The notes under the pieces were generated by a model. That model was not told the DNA's origin and searched no databases. It saw only the letters and a list, made by a program, of their open reading frames with translations. DNA of 31,444 nucleotides. Origin: JALXCH01 sp964495805. GTDB lineage: Bacteria; Calditrichota; Calditrichia; RBG-13-44-9. The stretch lies in assembly GCA_964495805.1 (NCBI GenBank), contig CAZBWV010000059.1, forward strand, positions 1-31,444, in the 5' to 3' direction. The position numbers and the translations under genes are program-made. Shown piece after piece: positions 1 through 8,850 of the stretch; the first letter of the stretch is position 1; every line of letters begins with the position of its first letter.

Positions 1-522
1 GTATTCTTCTCCAAATGCCTCCTGCAACGCAGCCTCTTCCACCCGAATCCGATACATAAACGCCGCAGTGATGGGGAAAAAGATAACCACCAGACTGCAC
101 CAGCTGTCAAAGGCAATTCCAAGTCCCAAAAAGGAGAGCAAAGCCCCGGCGTAGGCAGGGTGACGAATGATGGCATAAATACCGTGCTGTACCAGGTGGT
201 GTTCCGGGAGAATCTTCACATTACTGGTAAAGTAACGCCGCAATGTCAGTACAGCTATCCAGCGAATGATTAGTCCCGCTGCAATCAGGAAAAGTCCGAT
301 GAGCAGGATGGGTGCGGACGGAAAAGGAAGGGCACCTATTCGGGAAAGTCCGCAAAAGATTCCGAAGGTCACGGATAACGTGATGGTGATCCACAATATG
401 CGCAGAGAGTTGCGATCCCGTTTACGCGTTGGTTGGGTGTGGGAATAGGTAAGGCGTCCCAGCACGATTTCGGACACAATCCAGATTAGAGACAATATTT
501 GAAAAATGCGCCAGAGTATCAT
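1..522 (-). CDS. Isoprenylcysteine carboxyl methyltransferase (ICMT)-family membrane protein, 3' end outside window
   Basis: Reading the minus strand from the ATG at 522 gives 174 codons with no stop up to the window edge, so the C-terminus is missing. The protein starts MILWRIFQILSLIWIVSEI and has about four hydrophobic segments. Near residue 120 comes the family signature G-I-Y-A-I-I-R-H-P-A-Y-A-G, and near the window edge R-I-R-V-E-E-A-A-L followed by F-G-E-E-Y. These two blocks form the S-adenosylmethionine pocket of ICMT and phospholipid methyltransferase-like membrane enzymes. In bacteria such proteins are rarely tied to a defined substrate; a lipid or small-molecule methyl acceptor is possible, so I name only the family. 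The gene is divergent from the TonB receptor gene, with 421 bp between the two starts. Confidence 0.85.
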   Translation of the reverse strand, partial: MILWRIFQILSLIWIVSEIVLGRLTYSHTQPTRKRDRNSLRILWITITLSVTFGIFCGLSRIGALPFPSAPILLIGLFLIAAGLIIRWIAVLTLRRYFTSNVKILPEHHLVQHGIYAIIRHPAYAGALLSFLGLGIAFDSWCSLVVIFFPITAAFMYRIRVEEAALQEAFGEEY

Positions 523-669
523 AATGATTTTTTATTTTGAATTTACGAAATATTCAGGAAAAAGTTGACAATTTGTTTAACAATTTTAAAGTGCGGAAAA
601 TGCCGGTTATCATCCACCCGGAAAAAAATCGAATACCCGCCACACAACACGGTTTCCTTTTGTTCATTT

Positions 670-709
670 ATGTCCCGATGTCCTGATGCTCCGAAGTTCC
701 TATGTTCCC
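670..709. repeat. Degenerate 8-bp tandem repeat, five units
   Basis: Five in-register octamers can be read: ATGTCCCG, ATGTCCTG, ATGCTCCG, AAGTTCCT and ATGTTCCC. The pattern decays to C-rich units of about 9 bp up to about 727. It does not code for anything recognisable. It resembles, without matching, the 9-bp C/G-run arrays at 22945 and 31152. Confidence 0.6.
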
Positions 710-775
710 TCATTCTCCATTCCCCTCAGTGCCCTTAATTTCGGCAATTTTTCCTGCACAAAATGAAAAAACATC

Positions 776-804
776 TTGATTAATTCCGAAAAAATTGTAA
801 ATTA
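776..804 (+). promoter_or_regulatory. Candidate sigma-70-type promoter for the receptor gene
   Basis: TTGATT (776-781), a 17-bp spacer and TAAATT (799-804) each match 4 of 6 consensus bases at ideal spacing. It would give a leader of about 130 nt before the ATG at 944. The match is modest in AT-rich DNA. Confidence 0.35.
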
Positions 805-880
805 GTAACTCAGAAATGAGTTGCGTTTTTCCGTGTTTACCTAATGTATTGTTATTTCATGAGATAAGTTTTCTGGGCAT

Positions 881-901
881 CTGAATTTGTGATAGATTCA
901 G
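881..901. promoter_or_regulatory. Inverted repeat CTGAAT-N9-ATTCAG, possible operator or leader stem
   Basis: Perfect 6-bp arms (881-886 and 896-901) are separated by 9 bp, ending 42 bp before the receptor start codon and downstream of the candidate promoter. It could be a repressor site or a weak RNA stem. Confidence 0.35.
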
Positions 902-943
902 TTCCAGCCAATTCCGAAGAAAGACCGTTTTCTGGAGGGGTCC

Positions 944-3715
944 ATGTCTTTCCATAAATCGCTCATTTTGTTCTGGTGTGTTCTTATTTTTTTCTCTGCC
1001 CTGTTTGCCGGGTCCACCGGAAAAATTGCCGGAGTGGTAAAGGACAAAAAAACCGGAGAACCGCTGATTGGGGTGAACCTGATTCTTCAGGGCACCACGC
1101 TGGGAGCCAGTACGGATGTGGACGGTACTTTTATTATTCTAAATGTTCCGCCGGGCACTTACACGCTGGAGGCCCAGTACATTGGCTACAACACCGTCCG
1201 GGTGGAAAATCTGGTAGTCAGTGCGGACCATACCACACCCATTACCATTCAGATGGAAGAAACCACGCTGGAGTTAGGTGAGGCGGTTACTGTGGTGGCC
1301 GAACGGGAACTGGTGGTAAAGGACCTGACCGCATCCACAGCCACGGTGAGTGCAGAACGAATTCAGGCGTTGCCCATTACTGAGATCAGTGAAGCGTTGC
1401 AATTGCAGGCCGGATATGTGGATGGCCATGTGCGCGGTGGTCGGGCAGGGGAACTGGCTTACTGGATTGACGGCATTCCGGTAACCGATGCTTACGATCG
1501 CGGACAGGTGGTGGAAGTGAATAAGGACATGGTGGAAGAGATGCAGTTTATCAGCGGTGCTTTTAATGCCGAATACGGGCAGGCCATGTCCGGCATCGTG
1601 AACATCACCACCAAGGAACCCAGTCGGAAGTTCGGGGGCAATTTAACTCTATACGCTGGCGACTACTTCAGTACCCACGATCAGATTTTCTGGAACATCC
1701 AGAATTTTAATCCGGCCAACATTTACAATGTGGGTGGTGGAATTTACGGATACATCGTTCCGCACAAACTTTCTTACTATTTAAATGCCCGTTACATCTA
1801 TTTCGGGGGTTGGTTATATGGCAAGCGGGTGTACAATCCCTGGAATATTTCTTATCTGGACAGCGCCGGTCATTTCGTTCAGTTCCGGGACCCGGACGGA
1901 AAAGGAGATGGCGAATATGTGCCCATGAATTGGAATCGAAAAATTTACCTGCAGAGCAAACTGATTTACAACATTTCGCCCCTGATGAAACTATCCTACA
2001 GCTTTATTAACGATAATGTGGATTTTGAAGAGTACGATCGGAATTATAAACTGAATCCGGATGGGAATTTAAACAAATTTCGGGATGGTTTTACCCATAT
2101 CCTGAAATTAACCCACACCCTGAGTAATCGCACGTTTTACGATCTGGGAATCTCCTATTTCACCAAGAGTTTCAAACAGTATGTGTACGAGGACCCGCAC
2201 GATCCCCATTATGTGCATCCCAAAGTAAACGACAATCAGATGCTGTACAGCTTTAAAACCGGTGGTACCAATAATCAATATTTTCAGCGGGAAACCAAAA
2301 CGTTTCTCATCAAGCTGGACCTGACCAGTCAGATTAACAGGCGGCATTTGATGAAAACTGGGGTGGAGTTTCGCCGTCACGATGTGTATTTCGACGATGT
2401 CACACTGCGTCCTGCCGGTGGTGACGAACTGGACCTGGAAAAAGACCCACCTTTCATGGAAACAGTTATTTATCCCATTAGCTCCATTTACCACAGTCAG
2501 TACCGACACAAACCGGTGGAATTTTCCGCTTACATTCAGGACAAAATGGAATTTGAGGATATCATCGTGAACGTTGGTGTCCGGCTGGATCACTTCCGCC
2601 CCGATGGAGTGGTGCTGGCCGATCCCTCTGACCCCAACATCTACAATCCGTTACGGCCGGAACACCGATATCACGATCTGAACGGTAACGGAGTTCAGGA
2701 CCCCGGCGAACCCTCCACCACGCTGGAGGAACGTCAGAAATACTGGTACAAACCGGCTTCTAACAAAACCCAGATCAGTCCCCGATTGGGTGTTTCGTTT
2801 CCCATTACTGCCACCGGAGTGATTCATTTTTCCTATGGTCATTTTTTCCAGATTCCCAATTTCGAATTGCTGTATCGGAATCCACAGTTTAAGCTGGGTT
2901 CGGGAACGGGAAACCAGGGGATCATTGGCAATGCCGATTTGAAGCCGGAACAGACCATTTCCGGAGAAATTGGTTTGCAGCAGCAAATCGGGCGCAATCT
3001 GGCTATTGACGTAACCGCCTATTTCCGCGACATCCGCAATCTGACCGGTACACGCGCCGATCAGATAGAGATTTTCGGCGGTTCCGCCACTTACAGCAAA
3101 CTGGTGAACAGCGATTTTGGGTTCGTCAAAGGGTTTATCATTTCCATTAAGAATCGCTATTCGCAGGGATTTAATTATACGCTGGACTACACCTATCAGA
3201 TCGCCAAAGGAACCGCTTCGGATCCGGATGCGGCGCAGAAGGCGTATGCCAGCGGTTCGTTGCCGGAGGTTCATTTGATTCCGCTGAACTGGGATCAGCG
3301 ACACACATTGAATGGAACACTCAGTTACAACGGAAAATCGTGGGGGGTGAGTTTTATCGGACAGTTAGGAAGTGGCCAGCCTTACACACCGCGCAAAACG
3401 GAAGATGTTTCTGTATTGAGGCAAAATAGCGAAACCAAACCAACCACCTGGCGGGTGGACATGCGATTACATAAAGATTTTTTCTTCTCACAGAAAAAAC
3501 TATCGCTGTTTTTACGGGTGGTGAATCTGTTCGACCGGTTGAACGAAGTGGGTGTGTTCGACGACACCGGACGTGCCGGATTTACCACCGATCTGGAACG
3601 GATTAAAAAACTGAATCCCCCCATGTACGTCAATACGCTGGAGGAGTGGTTTACCGTTGCCACCCATTATTCCGAACCGCGGCGGATTGAGATGGGGGTA
3701 ATGGTGGATTTTTAG
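944..3715 (+). CDS. TonB-dependent outer-membrane receptor with N-terminal CarboxypepD_reg-like domain
   Basis: The 923-residue protein begins with a signal peptide (about 1-22). A carboxypeptidase-regulatory-like beta-sandwich follows (about 26-103, with the K-T-G-E-P-L-I-G-V block and a D-V-D-G-T-F turn), then a TonB plug domain (about 125-225) and a long beta-barrel ending in V-D-F, a C-terminal phenylalanine as expected for BAM-inserted barrels. The protein is the TonB-energised channel for a ligand too large for porins. Its place next to starch-binding and amylase genes suggests malto-oligosaccharides, but the substrate is inferred. No SusD-type lipoprotein follows; a large Ca-loop protein comes next, 50 bp downstream. 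A D-L-N-G-N-G loop near residue 576 resembles a Ca-binding turn. The start is supported by GGAGGGG about 5 bp upstream of the ATG. Confidence 0.9.
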   Translation: MSFHKSLILFWCVLIFFSALFAGSTGKIAGVVKDKKTGEPLIGVNLILQGTTLGASTDVDGTFIILNVPPGTYTLEAQYIGYNTVRVENLVVSADHTTPITIQMEETTLELGEAVTVVAERELVVKDLTASTATVSAERIQALPITEISEALQLQAGYVDGHVRGGRAGELAYWIDGIPVTDAYDRGQVVEVNKDMVEEMQFISGAFNAEYGQAMSGIVNITTKEPSRKFGGNLTLYAGDYFSTHDQIFWNIQNFNPANIYNVGGGIYGYIVPHKLSYYLNARYIYFGGWLYGKRVYNPWNISYLDSAGHFVQFRDPDGKGDGEYVPMNWNRKIYLQSKLIYNISPLMKLSYSFINDNVDFEEYDRNYKLNPDGNLNKFRDGFTHILKLTHTLSNRTFYDLGISYFTKSFKQYVYEDPHDPHYVHPKVNDNQMLYSFKTGGTNNQYFQRETKTFLIKLDLTSQINRRHLMKTGVEFRRHDVYFDDVTLRPAGGDELDLEKDPPFMETVIYPISSIYHSQYRHKPVEFSAYIQDKMEFEDIIVNVGVRLDHFRPDGVVLADPSDPNIYNPLRPEHRYHDLNGNGVQDPGEPSTTLEERQKYWYKPASNKTQISPRLGVSFPITATGVIHFSYGHFFQIPNFELLYRNPQFKLGSGTGNQGIIGNADLKPEQTISGEIGLQQQIGRNLAIDVTAYFRDIRNLTGTRADQIEIFGGSATYSKLVNSDFGFVKGFIISIKNRYSQGFNYTLDYTYQIAKGTASDPDAAQKAYASGSLPEVHLIPLNWDQRHTLNGTLSYNGKSWGVSFIGQLGSGQPYTPRKTEDVSVLRQNSETKPTTWRVDMRLHKDFFFSQKKLSLFLRVVNLFDRLNEVGVFDDTGRAGFTTDLERIKKLNPPMYVNTLEEWFTVATHYSEPRRIEMGVMVDF

Positions 3716-3765
3716 TTTAGAGAAAGGCAGGTTGGTATTACTATTTTTGTAAGAGGGTACCTGAG

Positions 3766-6700
3766 ATGGTGAGAATAGTTCGACATATAGGAATTGGGTT
3801 GTTGTTTGGGGTGGTGGTCAGTCTTCTGGCCCAGGAGAGCGGAGCGGTGTACCGCCGCAGCGGTGTACTGAACGGCAACCAGGTGAAAACGGTATTTGGT
3901 AACTGGGGAGTGATTGGTCAGCCAGCCAACAAGGGACCCCGCGGCGCCTGGATTTACGACACAAACGGCTACATCGGCGATGTGAGTCCCCTGGTGGGTG
4001 CAGAAGTGCACGGACAATACACCACCGCTTCGGGGCAGGTGCGGGACACGGTGTTTTACTGGGTAATCGATTGTCCGGTCGCCCGGCCTTCCCGCGGGGG
4101 ATTCGACGAATCCAACAACGGGGTGCGCCAGGCGTTTGAACCGAAGCGGGGTTATTTCAACGAAGCAGGTAACAGTCCGGCCATCAGTTCCTACAAAAAT
4201 ACCTGGCCCCCCTTCTGGCCCGATAAATTAGATGACCCCACCGATCCCGGTTGGCCAGGCTCCTGGAACGGTCTGTTTGGCAAACTCCCCAACGCCGATA
4301 TGGAAACCTATTTTGTCATGGACGATAACGCAGATAACGAATTCAGCGATCCTGCGGAAAACCCCTATAACATTTCTTTCCATCCGGACCCGGAGAATCC
4401 CAACCGACACGGGCTGGGACTGGAAGTGAAAGTTCGTGGGTTGCAATGGCAGCAGATTCTGGCGCAGGACAATATCTTCTGGGTGTACGAAATCACCAAT
4501 AAGGGGAAAGCACTGTACCATCGCATGGTGTTCGGGATGCTGGTGGGAACGTACGTGGGCGTAACCGGCGCAGACGATTCCCCTCAGGAATACGATGATG
4601 ACTGGTCCTTTTTTGATGTGAACGAAGACCTGACCTACACCGGGGACTACCCCAACGACAATTCCCGCAATCCGTTCTGGAAAGGTCCGGTAGGATTGGT
4701 GGGATATGCTTTTCTGGAGAGTCCGGGCAATCCCTACGATGGAATTGACAACGATAACGATGCGGATATGGCTGAGGTGCCACCGGAAGCACCTCTGTTC
4801 CAGGAGAGCGATTTCGATCCGGTGACGTTTGTGAACAGCCCGGTGCCCGCTGCAGGCGAAACCAATAAAATTGTCGTGATTGACGAAAACACGTTTGAAC
4901 GGCAGGTCATCGAATTCCCGCCTACTCAGGACACTCTGACCGTGGTAACCATGGGCGACACGATTACCCTGATTTCCGGACAAACCACTCTGGCAGAAGG
5001 GAACGTGGTGGTGGTGAACGGAGAGGAACGGGTCAATCCCAATGCGTACGATGGAAAGGATAACGACCTGGACGGTTTAATCGATGAAAATTACTTTCTG
5101 CATTACCGCCAACGGCGGGTAACGCCGGATGGGCAGATTTTGTTCGATATCCTGAATCCCGTACGCCATGTGAATTATGTGACCGGAGCGGGGGAAGGCG
5201 ATGCCATGATTGATGAACGTCGGGATGATGGCATCGATAACGATGGGGACTGGAGCCGGAACCCGGAAACCGGTGAGATGCTGTACGATGACCAGGGACA
5301 CTTAATCGACGATGTCGGAGCGGATGGAATACCCAATACCGGAGATTACGGGGAGTACGACGGATTGCCCACCCCCGGAGAACCCAATTTTGATCAGACT
5401 GATAAGGATGAATCCGATCAGATTGGGTTGAGCAGTTTCGACTATTTTGTCCCCGCTGGCGATATTGCCATGGCGGACGATAACGAAATGTGGCAACGGA
5501 TGCAACCCGGTTTCTTCGATGTGCCTTCCTCCTTCCAGAATGGGCGTCCGACCGCCGGTGAAGATGGCGACTTTGTGTACGGCTCCGGGTACTTCCCCAT
5601 GACGCCGGGGCAAACCGAACGGCTATCCCTGGCACTGATTTACGGTTGGGATTTGAATGATATGGTGAAAAAGCTGGAAACGGTGCGCAAAATTTACAAT
5701 TCCGATTATCGATTCCCCATTGCTCCGCTGAAGCCGATTCTTACCGCCATCGCCGGAGACGATAGCGTGGTACTCTACTGGGACCGCGGTGCCGAAAAAT
5801 CCTTCGATCAGGTGCTGCGGGAATTCGATTTTGAGGGATATAAAATTTACCGTTCCACCGATCCGGATTTCAACGATGCACGGGTGATTACCAATTCCGC
5901 AGGAAATGTGGTGGCATACAAGCCCATTGCCCAGTTCGATCTGGTGGATGGCATTTCCGGGTGGTACTATCCGCCGAACGACATTTACCAGACTCTACAG
6001 GGCTGGTCGTTCTATCTGGGCAGCGAAACGGGATTGAAACATTCCTACGTGGATTACGATGTGGAGAACGGCCGAACCTATTATTATGCGGTGGTGGCAT
6101 ACGATCGCGGAGTGGATTCCACCGGGGTAATCCCCTCCGAGTGTACCAAGGCAATTAAACGTAGCGAAACCGGCGAAATCATTCTGGATGTCAACACGGC
6201 GATGGTTACCCCCACTGCGGCGGTAGCCGGGTACCAACCACCTAAATCCGAAGATGAACTGGAGCACACCAGGGGAGACGGATACGGGACCATCTCCTAC
6301 AAAATAATTGACCCCACGGCGTTGACCGGTCACGAGTATCAGGTGAAGTTCTGGGATACCTCCAACGATGGAATCGACAACAACGGCAACTGGACGCTTA
6401 GCGATGATGTGGGAGCGGATGGGATTCCCAATACCGGTGATGATGGAGAAGGTGATCATCTGCCTACCCCCGGCGAACCCAATCTGGATTTCCGGGATCC
6501 CAAAGAGATGGAAGCCATTACCACCCGTTTTGGAGTCATTGATCTGTACGAATATTCCGAAGAATTTACTCCGGAGGACACCAATTTTGTGAACATCAGT
6601 CGCCAGCATCTGGTGGAAGGCAGTGTGGTGGTCCAGGACGGGTTGGGTAACGTGGTACCGGATTCGTTGTATGTGATTGACTACCAGGAAGGTGCGATTA

Positions 6701-7692
6701 AAGCGGCATTTTCCGGCGCACTGAAGAACCAGACTCACACCATCCGCTATCAGTATTATCCGGTCTATTTCAGTCCATACATGCAGGGGACTCCCTGGGT
6801 GCCGTATGTAAAGGACAGCGATATCTTCGACGGGCTGATGCTGCAATTCAACAACATCTGGGTCACCGAACCGGATTCCACCCGCAGTGGCTGGAATAAT
6901 TCCGACATCAAATATAGTTACGATTTGAATTTTGAGGTGATTCAACATCCGGTTACCGGTGAAAAGCTGAAACCGATTTTCTTCCCCTCCAATTACGAAA
7001 TTCGCATGTCCGATCATGTGGTGGATACCACCAGCGATTTCTTCCATGTGCCGGCTTTTCCGCCTTCGCCCCGTAAGTTCGAGATTGTCAATACCACCGG
7101 CGGGTACAAAATTGAGTATGTGCATAACGATGTGGATGGCGATTCGCTGCCTTCGGTGGGCGAGCGCGTCATCTTCCTGGAGAAAGACCCTTCCGGCCAT
7201 TTCACCGTGTACACCTGGCAGTTCCTGCTGAAAACAGACGATCCCAACTACCATTACCAGTTCCAGGATGGTGACGTACTGACGCTGGCAGCCAAATTCC
7301 CCTTCAACAAATTCGACCTGTTTACCTTCCGCACGGAGATGCCACAGGTAAATGAAACCGAAGCGAAGGCATCGTTAGATAACATCAAGGTGGTACCTAA
7401 CCCGTACATCGTTGGGCACGAATTTGAACCACCGCTACCTCCCGGAGTGACCAGCGGACGGGGCGAACGGTTACTTTACTTCACCCATTTGCCCAGGAAT
7501 TCCCGGGTACACATCTTTACCGCCCGCGGTGAGCATGTTATTACCCTGGAAGGCCCCACATCCATGTTCGACGGAACGCTGACCTGGAATCTTAAAACAA
7601 AGGAAAACCTGGATATTGCTTACGGCGTGTATTTTTACGTGGTGGAATCGCCCATCGGGGAAAAACGGGGAAAATTTGCGGTGATTAAGTAA
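3766..7692 (+). CDS. Large secreted protein with Ca-loop motifs, Fn3-like domain and sorting-like C-terminus
   Basis: The 1308-residue protein has a signal peptide (about 1-23). Several Asp/Asn-rich loops of the D-G-I-D-N-D-x-D type occur near residues 325, 429, 488 and 868, resembling calcium-binding turns of thrombospondin type 3 or dockerin-like repeats. A cassette containing G-A-D-G-I-P-N-T-G-D and L-P-T-P-G-E-P-N appears twice, at about 516-549 and 881-914. An Fn3-like domain lies at about 653-800 (G-Y-K-I-Y-R-S, then Y-Y-Y-A-V-V-A-Y-D). The last 100 residues (V-V-P-N-P-Y start; A-Y-G-V-Y-F-Y-V-V-E near the end) look like a FlgD/type A sorting-related beta domain. It sits between the TonB receptor and the PorV-like gene and overlaps the latter by one base (TAATG), so they are co-translated. 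I do not recognise a catalytic domain. A surface-exposed partner of the receptor is an inference. Confidence 0.8.
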   Translation: MVRIVRHIGIGLLFGVVVSLLAQESGAVYRRSGVLNGNQVKTVFGNWGVIGQPANKGPRGAWIYDTNGYIGDVSPLVGAEVHGQYTTASGQVRDTVFYWVIDCPVARPSRGGFDESNNGVRQAFEPKRGYFNEAGNSPAISSYKNTWPPFWPDKLDDPTDPGWPGSWNGLFGKLPNADMETYFVMDDNADNEFSDPAENPYNISFHPDPENPNRHGLGLEVKVRGLQWQQILAQDNIFWVYEITNKGKALYHRMVFGMLVGTYVGVTGADDSPQEYDDDWSFFDVNEDLTYTGDYPNDNSRNPFWKGPVGLVGYAFLESPGNPYDGIDNDNDADMAEVPPEAPLFQESDFDPVTFVNSPVPAAGETNKIVVIDENTFERQVIEFPPTQDTLTVVTMGDTITLISGQTTLAEGNVVVVNGEERVNPNAYDGKDNDLDGLIDENYFLHYRQRRVTPDGQILFDILNPVRHVNYVTGAGEGDAMIDERRDDGIDNDGDWSRNPETGEMLYDDQGHLIDDVGADGIPNTGDYGEYDGLPTPGEPNFDQTDKDESDQIGLSSFDYFVPAGDIAMADDNEMWQRMQPGFFDVPSSFQNGRPTAGEDGDFVYGSGYFPMTPGQTERLSLALIYGWDLNDMVKKLETVRKIYNSDYRFPIAPLKPILTAIAGDDSVVLYWDRGAEKSFDQVLREFDFEGYKIYRSTDPDFNDARVITNSAGNVVAYKPIAQFDLVDGISGWYYPPNDIYQTLQGWSFYLGSETGLKHSYVDYDVENGRTYYYAVVAYDRGVDSTGVIPSECTKAIKRSETGEIILDVNTAMVTPTAAVAGYQPPKSEDELEHTRGDGYGTISYKIIDPTALTGHEYQVKFWDTSNDGIDNNGNWTLSDDVGADGIPNTGDDGEGDHLPTPGEPNLDFRDPKEMEAITTRFGVIDLYEYSEEFTPEDTNFVNISRQHLVEGSVVVQDGLGNVVPDSLYVIDYQEGAIKAAFSGALKNQTHTIRYQYYPVYFSPYMQGTPWVPYVKDSDIFDGLMLQFNNIWVTEPDSTRSGWNNSDIKYSYDLNFEVIQHPVTGEKLKPIFFPSNYEIRMSDHVVDTTSDFFHVPAFPPSPRKFEIVNTTGGYKIEYVHNDVDGDSLPSVGERVIFLEKDPSGHFTVYTWQFLLKTDDPNYHYQFQDGDVLTLAAKFPFNKFDLFTFRTEMPQVNETEAKASLDNIKVVPNPYIVGHEFEPPLPPGVTSGRGERLLYFTHLPRNSRVHIFTARGEHVITLEGPTSMFDGTLTWNLKTKENLDIAYGVYFYVVESPIGEKRGKFAVIK

Positions 7693-8744
7693 TGGGAAAT
7701 AATTCGGGGTATGCAATGAGTTCGGTGAATAAATTTGTTTCCATTTTGATGGTTTTACTGGCATGGAACTGGTTGGCATCTGACCTGCTGGCGCAGGATA
7801 AGGTGGCAACGTCGGCAGCGCCGTTTTTGGGAATCAACATCGGTGCGGCAGCGACAGCTATGGGTGGCGCTTATGTCAGTATGGCGCGGGATGCTTCGGC
7901 CATTTACTGGAATCCCGGTGCGATCTCCCGTCTGGAGCGTTCCCGGGCAAGTTTTACCCACACCCGCTGGTTTGTAAATACCAGCTATAACTGGGCAGGA
8001 GTGGTAATTAAAATGAATCCCAGCAGTGCGCTGGGGTTGAACCTGGCCATTCTGGATTACGGAGAAGAGGAAGTGACCACCGTCCACCAACCGGAAGGAA
8101 CCGGCGAGCAATGGAGTGCCCAGGACCTGTTTGCTGCTGTTGCCTTTGCGCGCAACCTGACCGATCGCTTCTCCATTGGCGGTTCGGTGAAAATTATTCA
8201 ACAGAAAATTTACCACGAAACCGCTACCGGATATGCGGTGGATATCGGACTACTGTATATCACACGATTCAACGGCATGCGTCTGGGAATGAGCATTCAG
8301 AACTACGGAACGGATATGCAACTGGACGGAAAGGACCTGATTCGATCCTACGATATGGATCCGAATCATCTGGGTAATAACCCCAACATCAGCTCCAAAC
8401 TTCGCACTCAGCCCTGGCCCATTCCGCTGTTTTATCGGGTGGGGGTGTCCATGGATGTGGTTCGTTTTGGCGATGGAGCCATTCTGATGGCAACCGATGC
8501 GTTGATTCCCAGCGATAATTCCACGGTGCTCAATGCCGGTATGGAACTGCGATGGAACGAGATATTTTTCCTGAGGGCCGGGTACAAATCCCTTTTACGC
8601 AAGGAGACTCAGGAAGGGCTGACTGCCGGGCTGGGCATCCATTATTTTATTCCCGGATTGGGTCGGGTGAGTTTCGACTATGCGTTTAACGATTACGGTT
8701 TGCTTCAGGCCGTCCATGTGCTGGGGATTGGTTTTGAATTTTAG
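7692..8744 (+). CDS. PorV/PorQ-family (UPF0164-like) outer-membrane beta-barrel protein
   Basis: The 350-residue protein has a hydrophobic export signal ending near A-Q at residue 35. It then shows the family hallmark A-A-P-F-L-G-I-N-I-G followed by A-M-G-G-A-Y and A-I-Y-W-N-P-G, as in PorV, PorQ and other FadL-fold proteins linked to type 9 secretion. The C-terminus ends G-I-G-F-E-F, again with a terminal Phe. PorV works as a shuttle that binds sorting domains of type 9 substrates; here it may serve the preceding 1308-residue protein or the receptor. The ATG at 7692 overlaps the previous stop (TAATG). An internal ATG at 7716 would give a more ordinary signal peptide and is an alternative start. 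A different barrel transport role cannot be excluded. Confidence 0.85.
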   Translation: MGNNSGYAMSSVNKFVSILMVLLAWNWLASDLLAQDKVATSAAPFLGINIGAAATAMGGAYVSMARDASAIYWNPGAISRLERSRASFTHTRWFVNTSYNWAGVVIKMNPSSALGLNLAILDYGEEEVTTVHQPEGTGEQWSAQDLFAAVAFARNLTDRFSIGGSVKIIQQKIYHETATGYAVDIGLLYITRFNGMRLGMSIQNYGTDMQLDGKDLIRSYDMDPNHLGNNPNISSKLRTQPWPIPLFYRVGVSMDVVRFGDGAILMATDALIPSDNSTVLNAGMELRWNEIFFLRAGYKSLLRKETQEGLTAGLGIHYFIPGLGRVSFDYAFNDYGLLQAVHVLGIGFEF

Positions 8745-8850
8745 TTAACAATTTACGGAAGGTCCGAAACATTATTGAATTCGGGCGTTCATTTTTCTTA
8801 ATCCATAATTAAAAACTTAACATTCTCAATTAAACAAAGGAGCCGCTATT

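Larger units (their letters stand above)
523..943. other. Divergent intergenic region between the ICMT-like gene and the TonB receptor gene
   Basis: This 421-bp AT-rich gap holds no credible gene. It contains a short degenerate 8-bp tandem repeat (670-709), a sigma-70-like promoter pointing right (776-804) and a 6-bp perfect inverted repeat (881-901), each listed separately. A good Shine-Dalgarno sequence (GGAGGGG) lies just ahead of the ATG at 944. Confidence 0.7.

Noticed and set aside
266..448. 60-codon open frame on the plus strand near the window start
   Set aside because: It is antisense to the ICMT-like gene, which carries clear family motifs, and has no ribosome site or recognisable domain.
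741..757. Possible sigma-54-like site upstream of the TonB receptor gene (GGCAA ... TGC)
   Set aside because: The GG and GC elements are 11 rather than 10 bases apart and the flanking consensus is poor, so it would not be expected to work.
5995..7254. 419-codon open frame antisense to the 1308-residue protein gene
   Set aside because: It is long, but wholly inside a well-supported gene on the other strand; its sequence is rich in His, Ile and Val with no domain, as expected from an antisense shadow.
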